A stretch of DNA of 64,000 nt from Pectobacterium fontis (GCF_000803215.1 NZ_JSXC01000043.1:51315-115314), one strand, 5' to 3'. Counted from the first letter of the stretch, positions 1 to 9,475 are shown. Notes: generated by a model not told the origin, from the sequence alone. Numbers and translations are program-made.

Positions 1-292
1 GGCTGATGACGGAAATGGTGTCGGCCAGCGTTTCGCCCTTTTTCCCCAACGAGGTGTTGTTGCTGTCGGCGAAACCAACCACGGAGGCACCGAGACGGTG
101 CATCGCGGTTTCAAAGGAGAGACGCGTCCGGGTTGAGGCCTCGAAGAAGCAACTGGCAATCACTTTATGCTTTAACAATTCAGGCTGAGGCTTGGCTTTC
201 AGGCTGGCGGCTACGCTCAGCGCCAGTTCCAAATCTTCCCGACTGAGGTCGTTAATCGAAATAATATGTTTTTGATAGAGCGGATTAACCAT
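1..292 (-). CDS. pyrB: aspartate carbamoyltransferase catalytic subunit, N-terminal part (cut by window edge)
   Basis: Reading leftward from an ATG at 292, the first 97 codons are the start of the ATCase catalytic chain, which condenses carbamoyl phosphate with aspartate in the first committed step of pyrimidine synthesis in the cytoplasm. The carbamoyl-phosphate binding signature FFEASTRTR is visible at about residues 49-57, followed by the [11 protein letters not shown] helix. An AGGAGA ribosome-binding site lies about ten bases before the ATG. The rest of the gene, and pyrI if it follows, lies outside the window. A leader-peptide attenuator and a promoter precede the gene (425-613). Identity is near certain; completeness cannot be judged. 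Confidence 0.95.
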   Translation of the reverse strand, partial: MVNPLYQKHIISINDLSREDLELALSVAASLKAKPQPELLKHKVIASCFFEASTRTRLSFETAMHRLGASVVGFADSNNTSLGKKGETLADTISVIS

Positions 293-424
293 GGTGTCTT
301 TCTCCTCACGAGTAAACAGGAAATGTCGTATCTGGCTGCCCGAGCTGTCGGCAAATATGCCTGAACGCTTTTTGATGCCACAGCGTGACGGCCAGTAAGG
401 TGACCGTCGTGGACGATAGGGCAC

Positions 425-450
425 AAAAAAAAGCCCCTCATTGAGGGGCT
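425..450 (-). terminator. pyrB attenuator (rho-independent terminator in leader)
   Basis: On the minus strand a 9-base-pair stem (AGCCCCTCA with TGAGGGGCT, one-base loop) is followed by eight T. It lies between the leader-peptide frame and pyrB and contains the leader stop codon. The next 132 bases up to the pyrB ATG hold no other obvious signal. Confidence 0.85.
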
Positions 451-560
451 TTCTTAATGGAATCATTGAGCAACGGAAAGGAAAACGCTGGCTGGCTGCC
501 GGATGGCAGTTGTGGTAGAGAACCAACATAAGCAGCGGATTTTTTGGTGTAACGGTGCAT
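438..560 (-). CDS. pyrL: pyrBI operon leader peptide
   Basis: A 40-codon frame starts at ATG 558-560, just downstream of the promoter, and stops with TGA (438-440) inside the attenuator hairpin. Its middle has [11 protein letters not shown], reminiscent of the phenylalanine/proline/leucine-rich stretch of E. coli PyrL (from memory). The corresponding RNA has the pyrimidine-rich run where UTP-starved polymerase pauses. In the known mechanism, a ribosome translating close behind polymerase covers the stem and prevents termination, so pyrB is expressed when UTP is low. A ribosome at this stop codon would sit on the hairpin, which fits. The peptide has no other inferred job. The alternative is chance, but position and context argue strongly for pyrL. 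Confidence 0.75.
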   Translation of the reverse strand: MHRYTKKSAAYVGSLPQLPSGSQPAFSFPLLNDSIKKAPQ

Positions 561-585
561 GACCCCTCCCGGCAAACTGTCGGGA

Positions 586-613
586 ATTATACGCGCCGAC
601 TAGGCTATTTCAA
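586..613 (-). promoter_or_regulatory. promoter of the pyrL-pyrB transcript
   Basis: On the minus strand TTGAAA (608-613) and a perfect TATAAT (586-591) are separated by 16 bases, about 26 bases before the pyrL ATG. Spacing is one short of the sigma-70 optimum. Confidence 0.65.
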
Positions 614-777
614 GCAGAAAACGTGGTTTTTTACGCATCGCAATCGGTTGCGGATAGTGTGGTGCCAGCATTATGCGCGTAGGCCGCAGAGGGTTAATTG
701 GCAAGAGTGATGGGCAGTTCACTTTTTCGAATTAACGCGCTGGCGGGCGTCACATTTGGAGAGTATAAGGATTATAA

Positions 778-1281
<504 letters not shown>

Positions 1282-1327
1282 ACCGGCGGCAAAGTATCCC
1301 TCCCCGCGCAGGGGAGGGAAGCAAACC

Positions 1328-2335
1328 TTAATCCTGCGCCAGCGTGGCGACCATCACCGCTTTAATGGTGTGCATACGGTTTTCCGCCTGATCGAATACG
1401 ATACTGTGCGCGGATTCAAAGACCTCGTCCGTGACTTCCATTCCACCGTGCAGACCATACTGTTCTGCCATTTGTTGGCCCATCGTCGTCTGGTCATCAT
1501 GGAATGCGGGCAGGCAGTGCAGGAACTTCACCTGCGGATTACCCGTCGCGGCGATCATCGCCATATTCACCTGATACGGTTTCAGCAGCGCGATACGCTC
1601 TTTCCAGGTCTCTTTCGGTTCCCCCATGGAAACCCACACATCGGTATAAATGAAATCGGCACCCGCGACGCCTGCGGCGATATCTTCCGTCAGCGTAATA
1701 CTACCGCCAGTTTGTTCTGCCGCCGCCTGACACTCAGCGACCAGACCCGCATCCGGCCAACAGGCTTTGGGCGCCACAAGACGCAAATCCAGCCCGGTCA
1801 GTGCCGCTGCTTCCAGCATGGTATTGCCCATGTTGTTGCGCGCATCGCCCGCGTAGACGAGCGTCATCTCTGACAGCGGTTTACCCGGCAAATGCTCCTG
1901 CATCGTCAGCAGATCCGCCAGCAACTGCGTGGGGTGGAATTCGTTCGTCAGCCCGTTCCACACCGGCACGCCCGCATGTTGCGCCAGCGTTTCGACAATG
2001 TGCTGACCGTAGCCGCGGTATTGAATGCCGTCGTACATTCTTCCCAGTACGCGAGCGGTATCTTTGATGGATTCTTTATGGCCGATTTGGCTGCCGCTTG
2101 GGCCGAGATAGGTCACTTGCGCGCCCTGATCGTATGCAGCAACTTCGAAAGAGCAGCGAGTACGAGTCGAATCTTTTTCGAAGATGAGTGCGATGTTTTT
2201 ACCTTGCAGGCGGCGAACTTCTGTCCCGTTTTTTTTATCGGCCTTGAGTTTCGTTGACAGGGCTAAAAGATTGGCAATTTCTGCGGATGTAAAATCCATT
2301 AACCTTAAAAAATGACGCTTATAGAACGGTTGCAT
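1328..2335 (-). CDS. argI: ornithine carbamoyltransferase
   Basis: A 335-residue ornithine transcarbamylase that makes citrulline from ornithine and carbamoyl phosphate in arginine synthesis. Visible motifs are the carbamoyl-phosphate loop STRTRCSFE (about residues 55-63), the HPTQ-containing [12 protein letters not shown] (about 134-145), and the ornithine-binding loop [11 protein letters not shown] (near 270-280). I chose the ATG at 2335 because it has GGAG nine bases upstream and aligns with the enteric N-terminus ([10 protein letters not shown]); the frame is open further to 2365. The neighbours tabA and rraB match the E. coli argI locus, hence the symbol, although species with a single copy often call it argF. 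Tandem ARG boxes upstream indicate ArgR repression. Confidence 0.95.
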   Translation of the reverse strand: MQPFYKRHFLRLMDFTSAEIANLLALSTKLKADKKNGTEVRRLQGKNIALIFEKDSTRTRCSFEVAAYDQGAQVTYLGPSGSQIGHKESIKDTARVLGRMYDGIQYRGYGQHIVETLAQHAGVPVWNGLTNEFHPTQLLADLLTMQEHLPGKPLSEMTLVYAGDARNNMGNTMLEAAALTGLDLRLVAPKACWPDAGLVAECQAAAEQTGGSITLTEDIAAGVAGADFIYTDVWVSMGEPKETWKERIALLKPYQVNMAMIAATGNPQVKFLHCLPAFHDDQTTMGQQMAEQYGLHGGMEVTDEVFESAHSIVFDQAENRMHTIKAVMVATLAQD

Positions 2336-2367
2336 GCTGTACTTCTCCATGTGGCTCAACACCATTG

Positions 2368-2406
2368 GTTGAATTAAAATTCACTTTATATGTGTAAATA
2401 TTCAAA
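2368..2406 (-). promoter_or_regulatory. tandem ARG boxes (ArgR operator) upstream of argI
   Basis: Two 18-base ARG boxes are separated by three bases, the standard spacing. The first (2368-2385) carries the perfect palindrome TGAATTAAAATTCA; the second (2389-2406) matches the consensus except at two positions in its left half. They lie 33-71 bases before the argI ATG, overlapping the probable promoter, so hexameric ArgR with arginine should block transcription. Confidence 0.85.
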
Positions 2407-2496
2407 TTCAAGTGGTGATAGCAAACTTTGTGGTGGAGCAAGCCGCAGGGCTGTGTGACAATAAGCAATATTACGTCGATTAATGAGGACTGAGGC

Positions 2497-2922
2497 ATGG
2501 CAAACCGCGAATTACTGGAAGAGCAACGGGAAGAGACACGCCAGATCATTGAAGAACTGCTGGATGATGGCAGCGACCCTGACGCACTCTATACCATTGA
2601 ACACCATTTCTCTGCTGAGAAGTTTGACGTGTTGGAAAAAGTCGCCGTAGACGCGTTCAAGCTGGGCTATGAAGTGACAGATGCGGAAGAACTGGAAGTC
2701 GAAGATGGCGTATTGCTGATGTGCTGTGATGCGATCAGTGAAGTCGCGCTGAATGCGGAGCTGATCGACGCACAAGTAGAACAGCTATTAGCGCTGGCAG
2801 AACGCCACGGTGTGAATTACGACGGTTGGGGGACTTACTTCGAGGATCCAGATGGTGAAGGCGAAGAAGATGGGGATGATGAAGATTTTTATGACGAAGA
2901 TGATGACGGTAAACGCCACTAA
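2497..2922 (+). CDS. rraB: ribonuclease E inhibitor RraB
   Basis: A 141-residue acidic protein matching E. coli RraB (YjgD), which binds the C-terminal region of RNase E and alters degradosome composition and mRNA decay. The N-terminal stretch [20 protein letters not shown] is typical, and the C-terminus has the characteristic aspartate/glutamate-rich tail (about residues 120-137). It is transcribed divergently from argI, with 161 bases between the two start codons. A strong terminator follows at 2956-2985. Length and position agree with the family; no oddities seen. Confidence 0.95.
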   Translation: MANRELLEEQREETRQIIEELLDDGSDPDALYTIEHHFSAEKFDVLEKVAVDAFKLGYEVTDAEELEVEDGVLLMCCDAISEVALNAELIDAQVEQLLALAERHGVNYDGWGTYFEDPDGEGEEDGDDEDFYDEDDDGKRH

Positions 2923-2955
2923 GTCATTAATCTCGACAGTCACGCCTCACCGAAT

Positions 2956-2985
2956 GCCGCAGGAAGACCCTGCGGCGTTTTTTTT
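2956..2985 (+). terminator. rho-independent terminator after rraB
   Basis: The perfect 8-base stem GCCGCAGG/CCTGCGGC with a five-base loop is followed by G and eight T. Confidence 0.9.
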
Positions 2986-3064
2986 GTTTTTACTCGATAG
3001 TGATGTCGATGGCTTACGCGCAGGCTTCCCCGGTATGTCGATCCTGAAAAAATACGTATGGATT

Positions 3065-3568
3065 TTACAGCACCTTCAGCATTGTCACTTCACAATCGGT
3101 ATGACCGGTATTGCCCATTGAATGAGGAATAGGCTCGAAACCCAGCGACTCATACAGTCGGATCGCGCTGGTCAGGTGGCCGGTTGTTTCCAGATAGCAG
3201 CGGCGAAAGCCGTGCTGACGAGCAAAATCAAGCGCCTGTATCGCTAACTGACGTGCCAGCCCTTTACCACGCACGATGGGTAGGAAATACATTTTCTGCA
3301 ATTCACACACATCTTCTTCACCCGCCACCAGTGGCGCAATGCCGCCGCCGCCCACCACGCGGCCTTCATATTCAATCACCCAGTAGGCGCTTTGCGGCTG
3401 ACTATATAGGGCAAACAGCGCATCCAAATTTGGGTCGGAAACGGTGTAGCCTTTATCAGCCGTCAAACCAAATTCGGCGGAAACGTGACGGATGACCTGT
3501 GCGATAGCGGCATCATCCTGCTCTGTGATTGGGCGTACCTGAAGATCGGTGGCGGTCGCGGTTGTCAT
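3065..3568 (-). CDS. yjgM: GNAT family N-acetyltransferase (YjgM-like)
   Basis: A 167-residue single-domain GNAT protein. The acetyl-CoA pyrophosphate-binding motif A is visible as [19 protein letters not shown] (about residues 99-117), preceded by the beta-4 strand LQKMYFLP. C-terminal [11 protein letters not shown] is the usual beta-6/7 element. E. coli YjgM occupies the same place between rraB and yjgN, so I use that name. The natural acceptor substrate cannot be read from the sequence. It converges on rraB, whose terminator lies between them. Confidence 0.85.
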   Translation of the reverse strand: MTTATATDLQVRPITEQDDAAIAQVIRHVSAEFGLTADKGYTVSDPNLDALFALYSQPQSAYWVIEYEGRVVGGGGIAPLVAGEEDVCELQKMYFLPIVRGKGLARQLAIQALDFARQHGFRRCYLETTGHLTSAIRLYESLGFEPIPHSMGNTGHTDCEVTMLKVL

Positions 3569-3863
3569 AATACTTACTCTTGTTCTTACGGTTTACGAGG
3601 GTAATCATCCTGGCCGATTGTAATACCACTTCAGACCACATTGATGCAACGTCTATACTTATTGTACTTCATATGGCCTAGGTGTTGGTTGTTTACGGAG
3701 TCTCCCTGTTCCTTTTAATTAATAAGTATATGGGCGTGTTTAATTACCGTTAACTTTTATTGTTGTCATTAACAAGACATGCTTAAATAAGTCGCTTTTT
3801 GTATGCTGATAACATATAGAATGACACATGTATTAGGCTTATTTCTTTTAGGATGAAAGGGTT

Positions 3864-5045
3864 ATGACAATTAATACTTCAGAAAATAACACGCAGCATC
3901 GCGTGAAATTTCATGGTAAAGCTGGGGAATATTTTGCAATTTGGTTGGTGAATGCGTTATTAACGGCCATCACACTGGGTATTTATTCTGCCTGGGCCAC
4001 CGTGCGTCGTCGCCGTTATTTCTACGGTAATACAGAAATCAATGGCGACCGTTTTGACTACCATGCACAGCCCATTCAGATCCTTAAAGGACGCTTGCTG
4101 GTTATCGCGGGTCTGGTTCTGTTTTATATTGTGTTAGCGATGTCACCCACGTTGGGAACCATTCTCGCATTGGCATTTGCGGCACTCATTCCGGTTATTG
4201 TAATCCGCAACTGGCGTTATGATGCCATCATGTCCAGCTACCGTGGGATCCGTTTTAACTATCACTGCCAGACGGGAAAAGCGTATTGGGTATTGCTGCT
4301 TTGCCCTATTCTGCTGATGCTGGCTGTTTACGTCGTCGTGTTTGGCCTGCTGTTTATTGGCTCGCAGAGTAATAGTCAAGTGCTGTTGGTATTCATTGCG
4401 ATGGCCATTGCTATTCCAGGGTTTCCTGCGGTAAATGGCATCATTAAAATGATGCAGCTTGATTTTTATGTGAATAATCTGTTCTTCGGCAAAACGGCAT
4501 TTAAAGCCGAGTTGACGAAGGCGGCGTTTGTTAAATTCAGTCTGATCAGCATGGTAATTTTGATTCCTTTCCTGATCGTATCACTGTCATTCATGGGCTC
4601 ATTCTTTATCAGCCTATACCAAATGATGGTGATGGAAGGTGTAAATGAAGAACAGGCGTCTATGATGCTGTTAAACAACGCTTTCAATGTAAGCATGATG
4701 GTCATCGTTATGGCGATGGGTGTGCTGGTTTCCACCAGTTATACGGTGGTCGCACAGCGTAATTATCTGTTTAACCGGACCTCGTTGAATGGTGGAGTGA
4801 AATTACATTCTTCTATGAAAACGCTGTCTTTCATGGGATTGCTGATAACAAATAGCCTGATCACCATTTTCTCTTTGGGTTGGGCTGCACCTGTGGCAGA
4901 AATTCGTTATGCGCGCTATCTTGCCAATGCGACGGTAGTTGAAGGCGATCTGGAACTGCTGCACGTACAGGCTCATCACGACACAGCAAACAGCGCACTG
5001 GCCGAAGAAGCTGTGCAGGCGCTCGATTTGGGTGTCGGTCTTTAA
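3864..5045 (+). CDS. yjgN: DUF898 family inner-membrane protein YjgN
   Basis: A 393-residue polytopic membrane protein matching E. coli YjgN (DUF898). Hydrophobic segments are visible at about residues 24-44, 75-110, 135-160, 170-190, 225-250, 270-292 and 313-335. The family repeats FHGKAGEYFAIWLVNALLT (N-terminal) and related WA-x-V/A-x-x-R/E motifs (SAWATVRRRRYFYG; LGWAAPVAEIRYARY) show an internal duplication. Function is unknown. The ATG follows AAGG with nine-base spacing. An M48 metallopeptidase starts nine bases after the stop, so the two are probably co-transcribed; E. coli has yjgN without this partner as far as I recall. Confidence 0.88.
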   Translation: MTINTSENNTQHRVKFHGKAGEYFAIWLVNALLTAITLGIYSAWATVRRRRYFYGNTEINGDRFDYHAQPIQILKGRLLVIAGLVLFYIVLAMSPTLGTILALAFAALIPVIVIRNWRYDAIMSSYRGIRFNYHCQTGKAYWVLLLCPILLMLAVYVVVFGLLFIGSQSNSQVLLVFIAMAIAIPGFPAVNGIIKMMQLDFYVNNLFFGKTAFKAELTKAAFVKFSLISMVILIPFLIVSLSFMGSFFISLYQMMVMEGVNEEQASMMLLNNAFNVSMMVIVMAMGVLVSTSYTVVAQRNYLFNRTSLNGGVKLHSSMKTLSFMGLLITNSLITIFSLGWAAPVAEIRYARYLANATVVEGDLELLHVQAHHDTANSALAEEAVQALDLGVGL

Positions 5046-5054
5046 GGCAGGAAT

Positions 5055-6098
5055 ATGAATATTGAGGGGCATTATCAATACCCCGGATTGGCGGCCCGCG
5101 TGGCCGCTTCTCTTCATTTAACGGATAATGGTTCGATGATGGTGTTGAACACCGGTTCATCGAACACGACATTTGTACTGGATCAGGTCACGGTCTCCGA
5201 TGCGTTGGGCTCCATTCCCCTGACGCTAACCTTTCCTGACGGTGGCCGTTTTGTTCCTGCTGACGATCCCACCTTTCGCGCGTGGTATTCCGCACGACGT
5301 CGGCCGGGGCTTGTCCATCGCCTGGAGCGCCATAAGCGTGGCGTGCTTCTCACTCTATTCGCCACGATTTTGATGGTGATAAACTACATATACGTGGTGT
5401 TGCCTTGGGCGAGTTCTGTTCTGGCGCTACGCATTCCTACCGCTATCGAACAGCAACTGGGACAACATACGTTGAAGCTGTTGCAGCACGGTGATTTTAA
5501 GCCTTCTACATTGCCTATTGAGCGCCAGCGGGCGATGCAGGCTCTGTTTCAACAGGTTATGCCTGCCAATATGCGGGAAGATAAAACGCCGCTGCGGCTG
5601 GAAATCATGTCTGCGCCGATCGGGCCGAATGCGTTTATGTTGGCGGATGGCACGCTGATTATCAGTGACGATCTGGTGAAACTGGCGAAGAATGACAACG
5701 AACTGGCTGCGGTGATGTTGCATGAAATGGGGCACCATGCTTATCGTCACCCCATGCGTATGGTGGTGCGCTCATCGCTGGTATCGCTGACGTTCATGTG
5801 GATGACGGGAGATGTGAGCGGGGTGGGGGATACCTTGTTGCAGTCTGCTGCGTTTATCAATGAGATGCAGTTTTCCCGTGATATGGAACGGGAAGCCGAT
5901 GCATGGGCAATAGCAGAAATGCAGCAACAGGGACGTTCGCTTCAGGCGATGCAGGCAATGTATCGAGCCTTGATGAATCATGATCACAGCCATGATGAAG
6001 TGGAATCGTTGGATTTACCGGACTGGCTGAGTACACACCCTAATATGGATGAGCGTCTGAAAACGATTGAAAGGGAGATGGATAAAAGTAACCCTTAG
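5055..6098 (+). CDS. membrane-anchored M48 family metallopeptidase
   Basis: A 347-residue protein with the zinc-protease motif HEMGHH at about residues 223-228 and the third-ligand motif EREADAWA (Glu about 280), both hallmarks of peptidase family M48 (HtpX/BepA/Oma1 group). Residues 1-90 form a soluble beta-rich N-terminal region, then one membrane segment at about 97-116, then the protease domain. There is no signal peptide, so the orientation of the catalytic domain is uncertain; the segment could place it in the periplasm. The gene starts nine bases after yjgN with AGG-type ribosome binding, which suggests a two-gene unit. Substrate unknown. Confidence 0.85.
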   Translation: MNIEGHYQYPGLAARVAASLHLTDNGSMMVLNTGSSNTTFVLDQVTVSDALGSIPLTLTFPDGGRFVPADDPTFRAWYSARRRPGLVHRLERHKRGVLLTLFATILMVINYIYVVLPWASSVLALRIPTAIEQQLGQHTLKLLQHGDFKPSTLPIERQRAMQALFQQVMPANMREDKTPLRLEIMSAPIGPNAFMLADGTLIISDDLVKLAKNDNELAAVMLHEMGHHAYRHPMRMVVRSSLVSLTFMWMTGDVSGVGDTLLQSAAFINEMQFSRDMEREADAWAIAEMQQQGRSLQAMQAMYRALMNHDHSHDEVESLDLPDWLSTHPNMDERLKTIEREMDKSNP

Positions 6099-6140
6099 TC
6101 CCTGAATCATCGTTTTACGGGTCGAGAACCGGTGTGAGCA

Positions 6141-6174
6141 CGGAGTGATATAGCCCAGTGGGCGCTTCACTCCG
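6141..6174 (+). terminator. stem-loop after the M48 peptidase gene
   Basis: CGGAGTGA pairs with TCACTCCG and an inner GCCC/GGGC helix stacks in the loop. There is no T run, so intrinsic termination is only possible. Confidence 0.4.
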
Positions 6175-6513
6175 GGCTTCCCCAATTTATGTTGTAGTGA
6201 GCAGTATTACGTCCTGCTCCCCGCCTTTATGCCCGCTGTGCTCAACTTCCCTTTTTTATTCTCGATAAAAACAAAAAGCGCATTTTGCTGTTTTTATATG
6301 CGACGTTTTGCATTGAAGATACGAGCAATGCGGTAAAGCGCTTAGACGCTAATCCGTTAAATATTATCCTATTAAAAATTTCTTGCAGAATGCTCTGTAG
6401 TAACTAAAAAAGTCAGATAATAATCTCTTTTTATTATTAGCTCGCTTATGTTTATTGGGATTTTTCCTAATAAACATTAAGATCACGACTTCATAACTAT
6501 CGAAGAGTTATTT
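6175..6513. other. gene-free interval before the secreted hydrolase
   Basis: An AT-rich stretch of about 340 bases, especially 6350-6500, with no frame that looks coding. It presumably holds the promoter of the hydrolase gene, but I could not fix a -35/-10 pair. Confidence 0.5.
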
Positions 6514-7593
6514 ATGGTTAATCAAATTTTATCAGGGATAGTGGGTGCATTTCTGTTAATGCTGTCACCATTAGTGCAGGCACATGCTCATTTCCCAGAG
6601 CCGAAAGAAGGTGATTGGATCGCATCCGAATTTACCTTCAACAGTGGCGAAAAATTAAAAGACTTGCGTATTCACTATTACACGATCGGCGATAAATCCA
6701 AGCCCGCGGTGTTATTACTGCATGGGACAAATCAGCCGATTAACGCTCTGTTAGCCAATGGTTTTGGCGGAGAGCTTTTTGGGCCAGGCCAGGCACTGGA
6801 TAGCAGTAAATACTTTATTATTATGCCGGAGAGTATTGGCTCTGGAAAATCATCTAAACCGTCAGACGGCTTACGGATGAAATTCCCTCAGTATGATTAT
6901 AACGATATGGTGCAGGCACAATATCGCTTAGTCAAAGAAGGGCTGGGCATTAACCACTTGCGTCTGGTGATGGGATATTCCATGGGCGGCATGCAAACCT
7001 GGCTCTGGGGGGAAAAATACCCGGACATGATGGATGCGCTGGTGCCAATGGCATCGCTGCCAAATGAGTTGTCTGGCCGTAATTGGATGATGCGTCGCAT
7101 CTTGATTGAATCTATCAAGAACGATCCTACCTGGAATAATGGTGATTATACCCAGCAGCCGCCAACGCTGAAAACGGCCAGCATTATGTTCAGTATCGCC
7201 ACCACGGGCGGCACACTGGCCTATCAGAGCAAAGCGCCGACGCGTGCACAGGCCGATAAATGGGTAGAAGATCGCCTTTCTGCGCCGTCGAACAGCGATG
7301 CCAATGACTTTATTTATATCTGGGGATCGTCTGCAAATTATAACGCGGCACCGGAACTGAATAAAATTAAGGCTCCTGTATTGGTGATTAACTCTGCGGA
7401 TGATGAGCGTAATCCTGTTGAAACCGGCATTCTGGAGAGTGAGCTTAAGAAAATTAAGCAGGCGACACTGTTCCTTATTCCCGCCAGTAAAGAAACCAGC
7501 GGGCATGGCACGATGATGTCGGCGAAATTTTATAAAGATGAGTTGCAACATTTCTTAGAAAATAATCCGTCTCAGAAAAATAATAAAAAGTAA
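6514..7593 (+). CDS. exported alpha/beta hydrolase, MetX-like fold
   Basis: A 359-residue protein with a clear Sec signal peptide (hydrophobic core about residues 7-20, cleavage probably after VQA, residue 23). The mature part is an alpha/beta hydrolase: oxyanion/HG element LLLHGT (67-72), nucleophile elbow GYSMGG with Ser156, candidate acid Asp296/297 in INSADDERNP and His331 in SGHGTMM. Overall layout resembles homoserine O-acetyltransferase-type hydrolases, but export makes a role in methionine synthesis unlikely. Substrate unknown. A terminator follows directly. The gene stands alone between the M48 peptidase and a chemoreceptor, in a stretch that E. coli lacks at this position. Confidence 0.8.
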   Translation: MVNQILSGIVGAFLLMLSPLVQAHAHFPEPKEGDWIASEFTFNSGEKLKDLRIHYYTIGDKSKPAVLLLHGTNQPINALLANGFGGELFGPGQALDSSKYFIIMPESIGSGKSSKPSDGLRMKFPQYDYNDMVQAQYRLVKEGLGINHLRLVMGYSMGGMQTWLWGEKYPDMMDALVPMASLPNELSGRNWMMRRILIESIKNDPTWNNGDYTQQPPTLKTASIMFSIATTGGTLAYQSKAPTRAQADKWVEDRLSAPSNSDANDFIYIWGSSANYNAAPELNKIKAPVLVINSADDERNPVETGILESELKKIKQATLFLIPASKETSGHGTMMSAKFYKDELQHFLENNPSQKNNKK

Positions 7594-7598
7594 GTCCT

Positions 7599-7638
7599 AA
7601 TGACCGATAGACGATAAATTTGCTGTCGGTCATTTTTT
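7599..7638 (+). terminator. rho-independent terminator after the hydrolase gene
   Basis: AATGACCGA pairs with TCGGTCATT and is followed by a T-rich tail. Confidence 0.8.
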
Positions 7639-7794
7639 CTTTATTCGTTCCTTTATTTATTACGAATTTATTTCATTTCATGGGGATTAACGCGTCTGAA
7701 AATTGACGTATAGCCACAATGACATAAATAGCTGAACGGCTCCGCTGTAGCGCGAGTGCTTACCCTTTCTTATTTCAGACCACAGGGAAAAATT

Positions 7795-9414
7795 ATGTTT
7801 CGTAAGATAAAGATCCGTACTGCACTTAGCATGATGGTATTTTCGTTAGCGGCGTTACTGCTTTTTGTCGGTATCTTAGGCTTGATTGCCGTTCAGTCAG
7901 GGAATAAATCTTTTGCCCGCGTCGATATAGAAGTGTTGCCGGGGCTGGTCGCGCTGAATGACAGCTCCGAACTGCTGTTGCGCGGTCGGTTGGATTTGCG
8001 TCTGTACGAATCATTAATGGGTAAAGGGGATATCGAAGCGGCTAAAGTTGCACTGGGGCGGGCCAGGGGCAAGGTCGACGGCGCGAGCGAAAAATGGCAG
8101 GAATACCTGAAATATCCACAGTCTGAAGAGGAAAAAGTCATTTCCGCAGACATGGCCGAGAAACGCAAGACGCTGATGCAGGATTTTATCGATCCGGCAT
8201 TTGCGGCGCTTAACGCGGGGAATCTGGATGAATATCGCCAGCGTGCCGGAAAATCGACGGTGCTGTATGCCGCGTTTGATAAATCCTCTAAAGCGCTGGT
8301 TGCCTTCAAGTTGAAGAACATTGATGAAGCTTACGCAGAGTCGAATGGACGTGTGGAACTGATGGAAACCATCTTATGCGGTGCGCTTGCCTGTGCATTG
8401 CTGCTAGCCGCGCTGGCTTGGTCTGTGATGACCAATATGATCGTGAAACCGCTGAATCAGGCGATCGCCGTCTTTGACCGTATTGCTGAAGGTGACCTAC
8501 GGGCACAGATCGATAGCAGTGGGAAAAATGAAATCGCACAGTTGTTTGCTGCCGTTCAGCGTATGCGTGACGGGCTGGAAAATATGGTGCGCGTAGTGCG
8601 TAACGGCACCGACGCGATAAGCGTAGGCGTTGAGGAAATTGCCTCCGGTAATATCGATCTTTCCAGTCGTACCGAGCAGCAGGCGGCTTCGTTGGATGAA
8701 ACCGCATCAAGCATGGAACAAATCATGTCAACGGTGCATAACAACGAAGACAACACGCGTAAGGCCAACGATTTGGCGCTGAAAGCTTCTAATTCGGCTT
8801 CTCGCGGCGGGAATGTTGTCTCTGAAGTCATTGATACCATGCGTTCCATTAAGCATAGCTCAGCGAAAATCTCGGATATTGTTGGTGTGATTGATGGCAT
8901 CGCCTTCCAGACTAACCTGCTGGCGTTGAATGCTGCGGTGGAGTCTGCGCGTGCAGGTCAATACGGTAAAGGCTTTGCGGTAGTTGCCTCTGAAGTGCGG
9001 ATGCTCGCTGCGCGTAGCGCGACGGCAGCGAAAGAGATAGGCACAATGATTGATGATTCTCTCAGCCGTATTGAAAAGGGCGCGGGACTGGTGGAAGTGG
9101 CCGGCAACACCATGGACGAAGTGCTGATGGATGTGAAAAAGGTGGTCGATATTATGGATGAGATCACGCTGGCTTCCAGCGAGCAGAGCCGCGGCATTTC
9201 TCAAATCAATATCGCCATCAACCAGATGGATGGAGTAACGCAGCAAAATGCGTCATTGGTATCAGAAGTGGCGACATCTGCGAATTCACTTCACGAACAG
9301 GTGGTTAATCTGCAACAGTCCGTGTCCCGTTTCCAGATCGCAAGAGAAAACAAGGACATGGATAACGTGCTATCCAGCTTACGCCAGAGAGTGGCGCTAG
9401 CCGATGCCCGTTAA
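7795..9414 (+). CDS. methyl-accepting chemotaxis protein (Tar/Tsr class)
   Basis: A 539-residue inner-membrane chemoreceptor. Membrane segments are at about residues 10-33 and 188-211; the periplasmic helical bundle between them resembles the four-helix TarH ligand domain. A HAMP domain follows (about 212-265), then a long coiled-coil signalling domain with the conserved hairpin tip IDGIAFQTNLLALNAAVE (near 365-383). There is no C-terminal xWxxF pentapeptide for CheR docking; it ends ALADAR. I start at 7795 (MFRKIKIRT) because AGGG lies just upstream, although the frame is open to 7756. It faces a second receptor gene (9476-11140). Ligand unknown. Confidence 0.93.
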   Translation: MFRKIKIRTALSMMVFSLAALLLFVGILGLIAVQSGNKSFARVDIEVLPGLVALNDSSELLLRGRLDLRLYESLMGKGDIEAAKVALGRARGKVDGASEKWQEYLKYPQSEEEKVISADMAEKRKTLMQDFIDPAFAALNAGNLDEYRQRAGKSTVLYAAFDKSSKALVAFKLKNIDEAYAESNGRVELMETILCGALACALLLAALAWSVMTNMIVKPLNQAIAVFDRIAEGDLRAQIDSSGKNEIAQLFAAVQRMRDGLENMVRVVRNGTDAISVGVEEIASGNIDLSSRTEQQAASLDETASSMEQIMSTVHNNEDNTRKANDLALKASNSASRGGNVVSEVIDTMRSIKHSSAKISDIVGVIDGIAFQTNLLALNAAVESARAGQYGKGFAVVASEVRMLAARSATAAKEIGTMIDDSLSRIEKGAGLVEVAGNTMDEVLMDVKKVVDIMDEITLASSEQSRGISQINIAINQMDGVTQQNASLVSEVATSANSLHEQVVNLQQSVSRFQIARENKDMDNVLSSLRQRVALADAR

Positions 9415-9442
9415 TCGTTGAATGAGTCATGGTCTGCTTTGA

Positions 9443-9468
9443 CCCCTGACAAACGGGTTTGTCAGGGG
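9443..9468. terminator. inverted repeat between convergent chemoreceptor genes
   Basis: CCCCTGACAAAC and GTTTGTCAGGGG form a perfect 12-base stem around two bases. Neither side has a good T run, so termination is inferred from position alone. Confidence 0.5.
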
Positions 9469-9475
9469 GGAAAAA

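Noticed and set aside
217..441. Open frame of 74 codons starting in the attenuator and overlapping pyrB
   Set aside because: Out of frame with the leader peptide and with pyrB, starts inside the terminator stem, and runs into pyrB coding sequence.
9443..9468. Strong rho-independent terminator between the chemoreceptor genes
   Set aside because: The stem is perfect but lacks a T run on both strands, so it is kept only as a lower-confidence inverted repeat.
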